Source: Hyphomonadaceae bacterium
Lineage (GTDB): Bacteria; Pseudomonadota; Alphaproteobacteria; Caulobacterales; Hyphomonadaceae
Length of the DNA: 64,000 bases
NCBI GenBank assembly: GCA_024742355.1
Contig: JANSYM010000007.1
Span: 160,430 to 224,429 of the forward strand
Direction: 5' to 3'
Made by a program: the position numbers and the translations under genes. Of the stretch, positions 54,175-63,061 are shown piece after piece (position 1 is the first letter of the stretch; every line of letters begins with the position of its first letter). The notes under the pieces were generated by a model, which searched no databases, was not told the DNA's origin, and saw only the letters and a list, made by a program, of their open reading frames with translations.

Positions 54175-54984
54175 TTAAACCTCCACAATGCCCGACGAGA
54201 TCTCACTCGCGCGCGCTTCGAACGCGGCCTTGGTCTCGCCTCCATCAGTGGAACAGACCAGATAGCCGCCACCCTGTCCAATGGTTCGGGCGATATCAGG
54301 CCACATCACGTCGGGTGACTTGGCGTCGTCCCACATCTTCGAGATCGAAGGATCCATGTGACGGACGCCGCCAAACCGTTCAGGCCGGGCCTTGGCCCCG
54401 TCCCAGATATTGGTGTTAAGCAAACCCGGGCACAGAATCGTTGTCGGAATGTCTTTTGCGGCAAACTCGCCGCGCAAGGCTTCGGCAACGGCGAAGGTGG
54501 CGTGTTTGGTGGTGGCATAGAGGGGGAAGTCGCCTTCCGGGCGTCGCAACGCAGCTGTCGATGCTGTCACCCCGACATGGCGCGGACCGCTGGCGCTTTC
54601 AAGCAGCGACGCAAAGGCCTGGGCGGTCCAGATCACGCCGCGGACATTGACATCGAGCGCCCATTCAATCGCATTCGGCCTACCTGTCAGCACTGGCGAT
54701 CCGACACCTACGCCGGCATTGATCCAGAGCATGTTCAGTGGGCCGCGCTTTTCGACCTCAGCCGCCGCACCAAAGCACGCCTCGCGGTCCGACACGTCGA
54801 ATACGAGGGGGAATGCGTCCCCTGCAATATCGCTCGCCACGCGTTCGGCCGCTTCGGCGCGAATGTCCTGGACACCAACGCGCATCCCGGCAACGGCGAG
54901 ATTTCGGGCTAACATTTCGCCAATACCGTCGCCCGCCCCCGTAACGATGGCGGTTTTGCCTTGATAGTCGCTGAGATCTGACAT
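54175..54984 (-). CDS. SDR family oxidoreductase
   Basis: 269 aa short-chain dehydrogenase: TGAGDGIGEMLARNLA near residue 15, INAGVG near 90, catalytic serine in VTASTAALRRPEG and YxxxK in LYATTKHATFAVAEAL near 155. VGVQDIRAEA after strand 2 suggests NAD. GGGAGGGG 5 bp before ATG. A perfect palindrome 20 bp upstream suggests repression by a TetR-type protein encoded elsewhere. First gene of the SDR-DUF4345-HAD-atp12 run. Confidence 0.9.
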   Translation of the reverse strand: MSDLSDYQGKTAIVTGAGDGIGEMLARNLAVAGMRVGVQDIRAEAAERVASDIAGDAFPLVFDVSDREACFGAAAEVEKRGPLNMLWINAGVGVGSPVLTGRPNAIEWALDVNVRGVIWTAQAFASLLESASGPRHVGVTASTAALRRPEGDFPLYATTKHATFAVAEALRGEFAAKDIPTTILCPGLLNTNIWDGAKARPERFGGVRHMDPSISKMWDDAKSPDVMWPDIARTIGQGGGYLVCSTDGGETKAAFEARASEISSGIVEV

Positions 54985-55003
54985 CAGCCCCTCCCGATCA
55001 ACC

Positions 55004-55020
55004 GTTTGATTGAATCAAAC
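55004..55020. promoter_or_regulatory. Perfect 17-bp palindromic operator upstream of the SDR gene
   Basis: GTTTGATT (55004-55011), G, AATCAAAC (55013-55020) is a perfect dyad 20 bp upstream of the SDR start. The odd-length, GTTTGATT-type dyad is usual for TetR-family repressors of lipid and short-chain dehydrogenase genes. No TetR gene is in the window. Confidence 0.7.
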
Positions 55021-55047
55021 TAGACGGCGAACAGGATTTGCAAAGAG

Positions 55048-55713
55048 CTAAGGATAAAGCCGCGTGCGCGTCCAGGTCTCGCCGGACCGCACCAGTTTCA
55101 GCCGATCATGCATGCGGAACGCCTGATCCTGCCAGAACTCGACTTCCGTTGGGATCAGCTTGTACCCGCCCCAATGGTCCGGCCGCGGAATGTCATCATC
55201 GTCGCCATAGATCGAGCTGATCTCAGCCACACGCTGATTGAAGATTTCGCGATCATCCAACGGACGAGATTGATCCGACGCAATCGCTGCGATCCGTGAT
55301 TGCGGCGTGCGTTGGCGAAAATAGGCGTCTGATTGCTCCGTTGCGCCTTTTTCTATGGTTCCGCGCACGCGCACCTGTCGTCGCAGGCTCTTCCAGTGAA
55401 AACACAAAGCCGCTTTCGGGTGCGCGGCCAATTGCACGCCCTTGGCGCTTTCATAATTGGTGTAGAACTGAAATCCGTCTTCGGCGGACAGGCCGCGCAG
55501 CAGGACAATACGGACATCTGGCAAACCATCCGAATCGACCGTCGCCAGAGACATGGCGGAACTGTCATTGGGCTCGTGCGCGTTGGCGTCACGCAACCAG
55601 GCGTCCAGCAATGCAAATGGCTCATCCACATCCGGAATCAAAGGTCGATCGCCCTCGCCGGCATAGTCTTCCGCACTCGGGCTTCTGGGGATTGAGACGG
55701 GCACATCGGTCAT
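55048..55713 (-). CDS. pdxH: Pyridoxamine 5'-phosphate oxidase
   Basis: 221 aa FMN enzyme making pyridoxal 5'-phosphate. Blocks: NDSSAMSLATVDSDGLPDVR and VLLRGLSAEDGFQFYTNYES for FMN, HPKAALCFHWKSLRRQVRVR, RTPQSRIAAIASDQS and the C-terminal PLP-binding YKLIPTEVEFWQ ... RMHDRLKL ... WTRTRLYP. Start ATG 55713 (MTDVPVS) gives family length; the frame open to 56139 runs over aroC and is not coding there. Its product serves the methionine gamma-lyase cofactor need, among others. Divergent from aroC. Confidence 0.94.
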   Translation of the reverse strand: MTDVPVSIPRSPSAEDYAGEGDRPLIPDVDEPFALLDAWLRDANAHEPNDSSAMSLATVDSDGLPDVRIVLLRGLSAEDGFQFYTNYESAKGVQLAAHPKAALCFHWKSLRRQVRVRGTIEKGATEQSDAYFRQRTPQSRIAAIASDQSRPLDDREIFNQRVAEISSIYGDDDDIPRPDHWGGYKLIPTEVEFWQDQAFRMHDRLKLVRSGETWTRTRLYP

Positions 55714-55803
55714 CGGCTGGTTCCGGCTATGGTGGTTAGGGGTTTGGCAGGCTTCGTATTTGCATATAGGACACCGCCATAAAGTAACTACGGGTCGGCC
55801 CTC

Positions 55804-56895
55804 ATGTCGCATAACACATTTGGTCATTTGTTTCGTGTGACAAGTTGGGGCGAAAGCCACGGGCCAGCAATTGGCTGCGTTGTCGATGGCTGCCCGCCCG
55901 GATTGCCCCTGGATGCACCGTGGATTCAGCAATTCCTCGACCAGCGCCGCCCGGGCACCAGCCGTTTTGTCACGCAGCGCCAGGAGCCTGATCAGGTGAA
56001 GATCCTCTCTGGTGTATTCGAGGATGATCGCACCGATGGTCCGGTGACGACCGGGACACCGATCAGCCTGATGATCGAGAATGTCGATCAGCGCTCCAGG
56101 GATTACTCGGAGATTCGCGATCGCTATCGCCCGGGTCATGCCGATTACACCTATGACCAGAAATACGGCGTGCGCGATTATCGCGGGGGCGGTCGCAGCT
56201 CAGCCCGTGAAACCGCCATGCGCGTCGCCGCCGGCGCGGTTGCGCGCCGTGTGCTTGGCGCGGACATAGAAATCCGCGGCGCCGTCGTGCAGATCGGTGA
56301 GCATAAAGTGGATCGTACGGCCTGGGACTGGGACATTGCAGGCGACAACCCGTTCTGGTGCCCGGATGCCGAAATGGCAAAGACCTGGGAGACTTATCTC
56401 GACAGCGTCCGCAAGGCCGGCTCTTCTGTCGGCGCGGTGGTTGAAGTCCAGGCCTCTGGTCTACCAGCCGGCTGGGGCGCGCCAATCTATGGCAAGCTCG
56501 ACAGCGAGCTTGGCGCCGCGATGATGAGCATTAACGCAGCCAAAGGCGTCGAGATCGGCGCGGGCTTCGACGCCGCCGCGTTTACCGGTGAGCAGAATGC
56601 CGACGAAATGCGGATGGGAAATGACGGTGTGCGCTTCCTGTCGAACAATAATGGCGGCGTCGCTGGCGGCCTCTCCACCGGTCAGGACATTGTCGTGCGG
56701 GTGGCGATCAAACCCACTTCGTCCATCCTGACCGAGACCAAGTCAGTGACGCGCGACGGCGAAGAGGTCGATGTGCGCACCAAAGGCCGCCACGACCCGT
56801 GCGTCGGCATCCGTGCCGTACCCGTCGCTGAGGCCATGCTGGCCTGTGTTCTCGCCGATGCAAAATTGCGACACCGCGGCCAGATCGGCAGCTAA
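55804..56895 (+). CDS. aroC: Chorismate synthase
   Basis: 363 aa, last step of the shikimate pathway (EPSP to chorismate with reduced FMN). Signatures: [22 protein letters not shown] (20 or fewer shown as the GESHG core with catalytic His), [39 protein letters not shown] and [37 protein letters not shown] closes the active site. Normal length. Confidence 0.97.
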   Translation: MSHNTFGHLFRVTSWGESHGPAIGCVVDGCPPGLPLDAPWIQQFLDQRRPGTSRFVTQRQEPDQVKILSGVFEDDRTDGPVTTGTPISLMIENVDQRSRDYSEIRDRYRPGHADYTYDQKYGVRDYRGGGRSSARETAMRVAAGAVARRVLGADIEIRGAVVQIGEHKVDRTAWDWDIAGDNPFWCPDAEMAKTWETYLDSVRKAGSSVGAVVEVQASGLPAGWGAPIYGKLDSELGAAMMSINAAKGVEIGAGFDAAAFTGEQNADEMRMGNDGVRFLSNNNGGVAGGLSTGQDIVVRVAIKPTSSILTETKSVTRDGEEVDVRTKGRHDPCVGIRAVPVAEAMLACVLADAKLRHRGQIGS

Positions 56896-56968
56896 ACCTG
56901 CGGTAATTCATTGGAGATTCATGTTTCAGGGGGCATGTCGCGCGCGCTTAACCCCATAGGAGCATAGA

Positions 56969-57745
56969 ATGAAATTCTCCCAGTTTCTGCAACTCGCCGC
57001 TTTTGCCGGCGCAATGACACTCGCCCTGCCCGCCCACGCGCAGGACGAAGAGACCAGCAATGGCTGGAGTGGCGAAGGCTCGCTGAGCGCCGGAACCACC
57101 ACGGGTAACACCGAAACCACCGATATCGGTCTCGGCATCGACGTGGCGCGTGAAATGAACATCTGGACCATTGGCTTCCAGGCGGCTGCCGATTATGGCG
57201 AAACGGATGGTCTCGAGACCAAGAACCGGATTTTCCTCGGCACCAATCTTGACCGCCAGATCAATGACCGCCTGTTTGGCTTCGGCCAGCTGACTTACGA
57301 GCGCGACGAGTTTTCCGGCTTTGAGTCCCGTGCCTTCATTGGCGGCGGTCTCGGCTATGAAATCCTCAATGGCGACGTGACCCAGTGGACGGTGCGCGGT
57401 GGCCCCGGTCTGAAGATTGATGAGATCGAGGCGGTGCTCGACACGACGACTGTCCCGGCGACCATTCTGACCCCGGCGACAACCGAAGAATCCTTCGGTG
57501 CGACCGCGCAATCCAACTTTGCGCACGCCTTCAATGAGAATGTCAGCTTCACCAATGACACTTCTGTCGTCTATGCCGACACATCGACCCAGATTGGCAA
57601 TATCGCAGCGGTTACGGCATCACTGACCAATGCCTTGTCCGCGCGTGTTTCCTTTGAAGTCCGCCATGACACTGACCCGGTGATGGGCTTTGAAGACACA
57701 GACACAATCAGCCGTGTGTCGCTGGTTTACGGGTTCGGCAAATAA
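56969..57745 (+). CDS. DUF481 outer-membrane beta-barrel protein
   Basis: 258 aa. Signal peptide LAAFAGAMTLALPAHAQ, then GWSGEGSLSAGTTTGNTETT typical of DUF481 (YdiY-like salt-induced outer membrane proteins), with amphipathic strands to the C-terminus ending RVSLVYGFGK. AGGAG before ATG. Role not established. A structured repeat follows 19 bp after the stop. Confidence 0.88.
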   Translation: MKFSQFLQLAAFAGAMTLALPAHAQDEETSNGWSGEGSLSAGTTTGNTETTDIGLGIDVAREMNIWTIGFQAAADYGETDGLETKNRIFLGTNLDRQINDRLFGFGQLTYERDEFSGFESRAFIGGGLGYEILNGDVTQWTVRGGPGLKIDEIEAVLDTTTVPATILTPATTEESFGATAQSNFAHAFNENVSFTNDTSVVYADTSTQIGNIAAVTASLTNALSARVSFEVRHDTDPVMGFEDTDTISRVSLVYGFGK

Positions 57746-57764
57746 GCCCGCCCGCCTTTCAATC

Positions 57765-57865
57765 TGTCATCCCGGAAAGCTCGCAGAGCTTATCCGGGAC
57801 CCAGAATGTTTCGGAGAATTGATGATAGGTCCCGGATATTCGCTGGCGCGAATTCCGGGATGACA
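57765..57865. repeat. Palindromic intergenic repeat folding as a four-way junction
   Basis: Closing stem TGTCATCCCGGA (57765-57776) with TCCGGGATGACA (57854-57865). Inside: arm 1 AAGCTC/GAGCTT (57777-57782, 57786-57791, loop GCA); arm 2 ATCCGGGACC/GGTCCCGGAT (57792-57801, 57828-57837, 26-nt loop); arm 3 ATTCGC/GCGAAT (57838-57843, 57848-57853, loop TGGC). All stems are perfect and directly adjoining, with no unpaired base at the junction. The TGTCATCCCGG start resembles REP-like elements common in alphaproteobacterial genomes. It fills the space between two convergent genes and may terminate both. Confidence 0.85.
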
Positions 57866-57867
57866 AA

Positions 57868-58344
57868 TTATGAGAGATCCAGGATCATCTGGCAGTTGCA
57901 GCGATCGTAAGGCGTCGCGGTCAGTTCGTCGCCGGACAGTTCCCGAAACCCGGACTTGCGGTACAGCGCCAGCGCCGCCGCCAGCTTGGTATTGGTTTCA
58001 AGCCAGATCGCAGACGCGCCCATGTCGCGAGCCTTGGCGATGGCCGCGTCCATCAAGGCGCGACCAATGCCCTTGCCCTGCACATCACTGCGCGCTGACA
58101 TCTTGATCAGTTCAAGTGTGTCTTCGTCATGACCGGGCACCAGCCCGACCGTGCCTACGGCTTCACCATCCAGCTCCGCCATCAGAATGGCGCCGCCTGG
58201 ATTCAGGATATGGGTTTGCGGGTCTTCGAGCTGAGCCCGGTCTTCGGCTTCAACGGTGAAGAAGGCTTCGACCCAGGCGAGATTGAGATCGCGAAACGCG
58301 ATCGCGTCATCAGGTCGATAGTCGCGGACCGTGACGACGCTCAT
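57868..58344 (-). CDS. GNAT family N-acetyltransferase
   Basis: 158 aa. Acetyl-CoA site in motif A: MSARSDVQGKGIGRALMDAA (R/Q-x-x-G-x-G/A as QGKGIG near residue 96), preceded by VGTVGLVPG and followed by LETNTKLAAALALYRKSGFREL. Substrate unknown. Its ATG lies just upstream in a unit with the ferredoxin reductase gene (2-bp gap). Confidence 0.9.
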   Translation of the reverse strand: MSVVTVRDYRPDDAIAFRDLNLAWVEAFFTVEAEDRAQLEDPQTHILNPGGAILMAELDGEAVGTVGLVPGHDEDTLELIKMSARSDVQGKGIGRALMDAAIAKARDMGASAIWLETNTKLAAALALYRKSGFRELSGDELTATPYDRCNCQMILDLS

Positions 58345-58346
58345 CG

Positions 58347-59159
58347 CTACCCCACAAAGGCCCGTTCGATCACGAAATCGGCCGGCTCTGCATTCGAGCC
58401 TTCTTTCAGGCCATGCTCTTCCATCAGGCCTTTCAACTCTTTCGTCATCTCGATCGATCCGCAGATCATCGCCCGGTCAGAGGCCGGGTCCAGACGCGGA
58501 ACGTCGAGATCCTCGAACAGTTTGCCGGAGCGGATGAGGTCGGTGACACGGCCCTGCTTTTCGAAATCCTCGCGCGTACAGGTCTGGTACAGGCGCAGCT
58601 TGCCGCGTCCGAGCTCGCCAATGTCGGGATCGTTCAGAAATGTATCCACCGTCTCACGAGAATAGGCGAGTTCAGCGACATCGCGGCAGGTGTGCGTGAG
58701 GATCACTTCGTCGAACTTCTCATAGGTTTCCGGATCGCGCAGAATGCTGGCAAATGGCGCAAAGCCTGTACCGGTCGAGAAGCAATAGAGCCGCTTGCCA
58801 GGCACCAGCGCATCATGCACGAGCGTGCCCACTGGTTTCTTGCCGAGCAGGACCTTGTCGCCGACCTGGATTTTCTGCAGTTTCGAGGTCAGTGGGCCGT
58901 CCGGCACCTTGATCGAATAGAATTCCAGCGTGTCATCCCAGTTCGGGCTGGCGACAGAATAAGCGCGCAGCAGCGGCTTTCCATTGTCGCCCATCAGACC
59001 GATCATGATGAATTCGCCCGAGCGGAACCGGAAGCTCGCCGGACGCGTAATCGTGAATTTGAACAGGCGGTCTGTATAGTGATGCACCGACAGCACCGTC
59101 TCTTCGGTTGGTGCGTTCGGGTTCACTTTTTTCACAGGCGCTTCAGCAGTGGCAGACAA
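58347..59159 (-). CDS. fpr: Ferredoxin-NADP reductase
   Basis: 270 aa FAD enzyme moving electrons between NADPH and ferredoxin or flavodoxin. FAD motif RAYSVASPNWDD (RxYS), then FYSIKVPDGPLTS, NADP motif STGTGFAPFASILRDPETY, ILTHTCRDVAELAYS and MICGSIEMTKEL; C-terminal VIERAFVG. The best start is TTG 59159: AAGGAGG (59165-59171) lies 5 bp upstream. The longer ATG at 59180 has no such SD, and the SD would fall inside its coding region. Continues into the GNAT gene 2 bp after the stop. Confidence 0.92.
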   Translation of the reverse strand: MSATAEAPVKKVNPNAPTEETVLSVHHYTDRLFKFTITRPASFRFRSGEFIMIGLMGDNGKPLLRAYSVASPNWDDTLEFYSIKVPDGPLTSKLQKIQVGDKVLLGKKPVGTLVHDALVPGKRLYCFSTGTGFAPFASILRDPETYEKFDEVILTHTCRDVAELAYSRETVDTFLNDPDIGELGRGKLRLYQTCTREDFEKQGRVTDLIRSGKLFEDLDVPRLDPASDRAMICGSIEMTKELKGLMEEHGLKEGSNAEPADFVIERAFVG

Positions 59160-59164
59160 GGCAG

Positions 59165-59171
59165 CCTCCTT
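59165..59171 (-). promoter_or_regulatory. SD sequence that decides the TTG start of fpr
   Basis: AAGGAGG on the minus strand, five bases before TTG 59157-59159. It is the strongest ribosome-binding site near the gene and makes the upstream ATG at 59180 unlikely. Confidence 0.7.
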
Positions 59172-59333
59172 AGGACACATATTCAGCGGCGCAGATGAGG
59201 GAAGATCCCCGCCCGCGCAAGGGCACAAATGAACGCATTAGCAGAACTAAATCCCGATTGGCGCCCCATCGACGCGGTGAATTCAGGTGATTAAGCTCAA
59301 ACACCACAAATTCCCAGCCTCAAGGTACCCGTT

Positions 59334-59897
59334 ATGGCGCTCTTCCCATCCTTGCCTGAAATCGCTCATTTATCTGACGTATACAAGAAATTTCCTAAGC
59401 AATTGAAGCCGCTACTGATGTATCACGATGTATTGCTGCGTGGTGAAAGCCCTCTCAGCGTGGCCGAGCGTGAACTGATCGCGGCCTTCGTCTCCGGACT
59501 GAATGCCTGCAATTTCTGTTTCGGAGCCCACAAATTATATGCCCGCGCGTTTGGCGTTGACGAAGATGTGATTGACGCCCTGGTCGCCGACATAGACCGC
59601 GCGCCGGTCAGCGAAAACCTGAAACCGCTTCTGCACTATGTCGCCAGACTGAAAACTCTGCCACCGCGCCTGACCAAAGCTGATGCCGACGCGGTATTTG
59701 CCGCGGGATGGTCGGAAGAGGCGCTGTTTGACGCAATCCAGGTTGCGGCGCTGTTCAATTACATGAACCGCATTATCGAAGGCACCGGCGTGACGTTTGA
59801 CTATCAGGAAACCCCACTTCCGGATGACGGTTATGAGCGCTTCAAAACCGCGTCCTATAGTGATTTCGGTCGCTCCCTCGGGATCGATATGGATTAG
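59334..59897 (+). CDS. Carboxymuconolactone decarboxylase / AhpD-like peroxidase-related protein
   Basis: 187 aa. AhpD-like core AERELIAAFVSGLNACNFCFG with CxxC (CNFC) and the following histidine (GAH), then AARLKTLPPRLTKADADAV-type helix and IQVAALFNYMNRIIEG. The CxxC-x3-H arrangement (CFGAH) suggests thiol peroxidase or disulfide reductase activity. Function in the cell unknown. Convergent with the rhodanese gene (stop overlap of 4 nt). Confidence 0.86.
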   Translation: MALFPSLPEIAHLSDVYKKFPKQLKPLLMYHDVLLRGESPLSVAERELIAAFVSGLNACNFCFGAHKLYARAFGVDEDVIDALVADIDRAPVSENLKPLLHYVARLKTLPPRLTKADADAVFAAGWSEEALFDAIQVAALFNYMNRIIEGTGVTFDYQETPLPDDGYERFKTASYSDFGRSLGIDMD

Positions 59898-60445
59898 TTT
59901 TCGTATTGCGGCTCAAGCGCAATCCAATCAACATCAGGATGGGTGGTCTCGGTCAGTACACCCAGCTCATAGATATTCTCATAGCCATAGCCATAGAGAT
60001 TGATGAAGGTCGGGATGTTGAGCGCCAGTGAAATCCGCTTCAGCGGAATGGGCTCTGCGTCATCGGTGAAATTGTTGTTGCAGTAGATCAGCACGCGGGT
60101 GTCCTTGTTCGGGATCACTTCGGCCAGCTTCTCGTCCGTGAAGTCCGAGAATGGCAGGTTCACCGCGCCGGCAATGTGCCCCATATCGAAGGCATAGCGG
60201 CTGCGAGCATCAAGGATGATCGTGTTCGGTTCGGCGGCCATGGCGTTGAAAACTTCAAGCGTCAGGAGGCGGTTTTCGCGCAGCTCCCAGACTTCCCCGC
60301 TCAGCTCCATGAAGCCATCATAATCAATCTCTGCCGAGCCGGGCGCCTCTTGCGCGCTGGCCGCGAGGCCAATGCCGATAAAGGTCGCAATCGCGATCAA
60401 GCCACAGATCAGGCTGTTTCTGACACTCTTCTTTCGGGACAACAT
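59894..60445 (-). CDS. Exported rhodanese-like domain protein
   Basis: 183 aa. Basic start MLSRKKSVRN and hydrophobic LICGLIAIATFIGIGLAASA form a signal peptide or anchor. Rhodanese domain: NTIILDARSRYAFDMGHIAG, AVNLPFSDFTDE and the active-site cysteine in RVLIYCNNNFTDD; the loop after the cysteine differs from the usual CRxGxR, so thiosulfate transfer is doubtful. The C-terminal LYGYGYENIYELG completes the fold. GGAG 7 bp before ATG 60445. Confidence 0.84.
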   Translation of the reverse strand: MLSRKKSVRNSLICGLIAIATFIGIGLAASAQEAPGSAEIDYDGFMELSGEVWELRENRLLTLEVFNAMAAEPNTIILDARSRYAFDMGHIAGAVNLPFSDFTDEKLAEVIPNKDTRVLIYCNNNFTDDAEPIPLKRISLALNIPTFINLYGYGYENIYELGVLTETTHPDVDWIALEPQYEN

Positions 60446-60519
60446 GGATAGCTCCGTTCTCTGCCCAGCGAGATGTGAGTAAAGACTCATTGTGGCAGGA
60501 ATGGGCATGGTTTGCGGAC

Positions 60520-61104
60520 TTATCGCCCTAATGCTTGTTCCCAATGCTGGCGGCAGAGCGAGACATAGACTTCCTTGCCGACGCTGACCTGGGCGCCCTC
60601 GGTCAGGGCATTGCCGTCCTCGTCCATTCGCGCCGTCATCGTCGCCTTTCTCCCGCAATGGCAGATCGTGCGGGCTTCGCGCAGATCGTCAGCGACCGCG
60701 AGCAAAGTCGCCGAACCTTCAAACAATTCGCCCTGAAAATCGGTGCGCAGGCCGTAGCACAACACTGGCAGTTTGAGCTGATCGCCAATCCGGGCCAGCT
60801 GCCAGACCTGGTCTTTGGTCAGGAATTGCGCCTCATCAAAGAAGATGGCACTCAGCGTCGTTTTCTTGTGTTGCGCGTGAATGGCCTCGAACAGGTCGGT
60901 GTCGCCGCGATAAAGATGCGCGTCGGCTTGCAAGCCAATGCGCGATTGAATCTCGCCCATGGTCGCATCCTCGGCCACGCCATAATGACCGGACGTCCAT
61001 AACATGACCTCCATGCCGCGCTCACGATAATTGTAAGCCGCCTGCAACAAGATCGCCGATTTCCCGGCATTCATGGCGCTGAAGGTGAAATAGAGTTTCG
61101 ACAT
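60520..61104 (-). CDS. tdk: Thymidine kinase
   Basis: 194 aa type II thymidine kinase. P-loop FSAMNAGKSAILLQAAYN near residue 8, IFFDEAQFLTKDQVWQL (DEAQ Walker B) near 90, and the lasso/zinc region GLRTDFQGELFEGSATLLA; zinc cysteines in TICHCGRKATMTA and VSLCRQHWEQA. Phosphorylates thymidine for salvage. Confidence 0.95.
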   Translation of the reverse strand: MSKLYFTFSAMNAGKSAILLQAAYNYRERGMEVMLWTSGHYGVAEDATMGEIQSRIGLQADAHLYRGDTDLFEAIHAQHKKTTLSAIFFDEAQFLTKDQVWQLARIGDQLKLPVLCYGLRTDFQGELFEGSATLLAVADDLREARTICHCGRKATMTARMDEDGNALTEGAQVSVGKEVYVSLCRQHWEQALGR

Positions 61105-61157
61105 GCCGCCGGTTTAGGCGATTCTTCGGCAGAATTCACCTGCCCACTCGGACCGCC

Positions 61158-61988
61158 TCATTCGGGCAAGAGCGACATGGGCAGGCCCGGACCGCGATAA
61201 TTCTGGGCCGGGATCTTGTCTGCGATGCGCGCATGGAATTCCGGAAGCTTCGACCAATGCAGACCGGGGCGCAAATGGTGGGCGGTGTGATAGCCGAGAT
61301 TGCCGGTCAGGATATTGTACCAGCGATGGGTGATATTGTTCGACGCTGCATATTCGTCGTCTTCTGAACAGCCGGCGTGATGGTCATATGTGTGGCGGCA
61401 GGTCATTACGAAGCTGATCAGCATCGGAATGATGAAAATCGCCACCGCGTTGAACGGATTTATCACCAGCAGCGCCGCCACCAGCGCCACATGCACCAGC
61501 GTCATGATCACAAATGTGCGGCGGAAACCGGGATGTGCCGCGCCATTCTTGAAGGCACAATAATAGCCGGTCGCAGCGAGTTTCCAGGTGTACTCATTGG
61601 CGGAATAGACCCGGCCATCGGAGGCGCGCCAGGCGGCCTCGTCCTTCTGTTGGTCCATGTAATGGTCATGATGGCCAAAATTGTGATGCAGCACCCAGAC
61701 ATTCGCGACCGCCCCGGTTTGCAGGCCAAACACGACCTCGATCAGGCGATTGCAGATATCCGAACGAAAGAACGGAACATGCTGGTGGTGATGGTTCCAG
61801 GCGGCGATGCAAACCTTCGATGGTACCGACAAAACTGCCCAGGCTATGACCCACGGCCAGGACGATACCAACGCAAACACTGCAAGATCGAGAACAAACA
61901 ATAGTGCGAACACCAGAACCGGCAGTCGGTCCACTTCAAATCGGAATATGGACGGCCTGCGGCGAATGCCGGTCTGAGCGTTTTGCAT
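61158..61988 (-). CDS. Fatty acid desaturase
   Basis: 276 aa membrane di-iron desaturase. Histidine boxes HHHQH near residue 66, HNFGHHDHYMD near 102 and YHTAHHLRPGLHWSKLP near 236; HTYDHHAG adds another. Four hydrophobic segments (residues 25-60 and 160-195 in two pairs). It introduces a double bond in a fatty acyl chain or oxidises a related lipid. Chain position and acceptor are not clear. SD is weak (GAAGAGA). Confidence 0.88.
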   Translation of the reverse strand: MQNAQTGIRRRPSIFRFEVDRLPVLVFALLFVLDLAVFALVSSWPWVIAWAVLSVPSKVCIAAWNHHHQHVPFFRSDICNRLIEVVFGLQTGAVANVWVLHHNFGHHDHYMDQQKDEAAWRASDGRVYSANEYTWKLAATGYYCAFKNGAAHPGFRRTFVIMTLVHVALVAALLVINPFNAVAIFIIPMLISFVMTCRHTYDHHAGCSEDDEYAASNNITHRWYNILTGNLGYHTAHHLRPGLHWSKLPEFHARIADKIPAQNYRGPGLPMSLLPE

Positions 61989-62214
61989 ATATGTCTCTTC
62001 TTCTGGCGCAGCGAATTAGTGAACTCAGGTCTCGCGAAGAACAGGTTGAGACATCCGACTATCCGTCGCTCAACACACACCGCCAGGAAGAGTATGTCAG
62101 CGCCTTTACTTCGATTTGGTGACCTTGCTCAACCGTACTGCGCAAAAAAAGCGGCGGCACAGCTATAACGAGTGCGCGATGAGCGATAAACGCTTGCTCT
62201 TATTCGAGAAAAAA

Positions 62215-62299
62215 TGGTGCGGCCGAGAGGACTCGAACCTCCACGGGTTGCCCCACAGCGACCTCAACGCTGCGCGTCTACCAGTTCCGCCACGACCGC
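62215..62299 (-). tRNA. tRNA-Leu (anticodon GAG)
   Basis: 85 nt with the 3' CCA encoded. Acceptor stem GCGGTCG pairs with CGGCCGC (one wobble); D-arm GGCGGAACTGGTAGACGC, anticodon loop TTGAGGT giving GAG, a long variable arm, and the T-arm with GGTTCGAGTCC. Features fit a class II leucine tRNA. Confidence 0.97.
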
Positions 62300-62374
62300 A
62301 CGCCGGGTAGAGCGGGCCATATACGCGGCAGTGCAGAGATTGTGAAGAGAAAAGTCTTCGCTATATGCAGTCAA

Positions 62375-63061
62375 ATGTCAGAACGTCCGACAGTACTCTG
62401 GGCCACCAGCTCATCGCCGGTCTCTTACGAGGCTGCACACGCCGCCATGCAGGACTATGCGCGAGCGATTCGCGAGGACGGCGCCCAGGAAATGATCTGG
62501 CTTCTGGAGCATCCGCCACTCTACACGGCCGGGACGAGCGCGAAACGACAGGACCTTCGTGCGCCGGATCGCTTCCCGGTCTATGACGCGGGGCGCGGCG
62601 GTCAGTATACCTATCATGGTCCGGGCCAGCGCGTGGCTTACGTCCTCCTCGACCTTGCCGAGCGTGGCCGCGACGTGCGCGCATTCGTGGCCAATCTGGA
62701 GCGCTGGATTATTCAAGCGCTCGCTGTCTTCAATGTGGACGCCGATGTGCGTGACGGACGAGTCGGTGTCTGGGTCGACCGGACGCAACCTGGCGGACGA
62801 GTACGAGAGGATAAGATCGCTGCGATCGGCGTGCGCTTGCGACGCTGGGTCAGCTTTCACGGGATCAGTCTGAATGTTGAGCCAGACCTCGAGCACTTTT
62901 CTGGCATCACACCATGCGGGATTGATGATCCTAGATATGGCGTCACCAGCCTTGTCGATCTTGGTCTGCCAGTCGATATGGATGAGGCAGATGAAGCTCT
63001 GCGCCAGGCTTTCCGCACCGTCTTCAACTCAGAAACGGTTCCGGGAAAACCGCTGGTCTAG
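62375..63061 (+). CDS. lipB: Octanoyl-[acyl-carrier-protein]-protein N-octanoyltransferase
   Basis: 228 aa LipB, moves octanoate from ACP to lipoyl domains. Motifs: [39 protein letters not shown], catalytic lysine in [20 protein letters not shown] and catalytic cysteine in [10 protein letters not shown]. Start ATG 62375 (MSERPTV) is preferred to GTG 62342 on length. No strong SD is seen. The stop overlaps the convergent membrane-protein gene by 4 nt. Confidence 0.94.
   Translation: MSERPTVLWATSSSPVSYEAAHAAMQDYARAIREDGAQEMIWLLEHPPLYTAGTSAKRQDLRAPDRFPVYDAGRGGQYTYHGPGQRVAYVLLDLAERGRDVRAFVANLERWIIQALAVFNVDADVRDGRVGVWVDRTQPGGRVREDKIAAIGVRLRRWVSFHGISLNVEPDLEHFSGITPCGIDDPRYGVTSLVDLGLPVDMDEADEALRQAFRTVFNSETVPGKPLV

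Noticed and set aside
57765..57865. Cloverleaf as a possible tRNA
   Set aside because: Arm lengths, missing T-loop and CCA, and a REP-like outer stem rule out a tRNA.
62116..62310. Small frame containing [11 protein letters not shown]
   Set aside because: This is the well-known false frame produced by reading through a tRNA-Leu gene; the tRNA explains the sequence.
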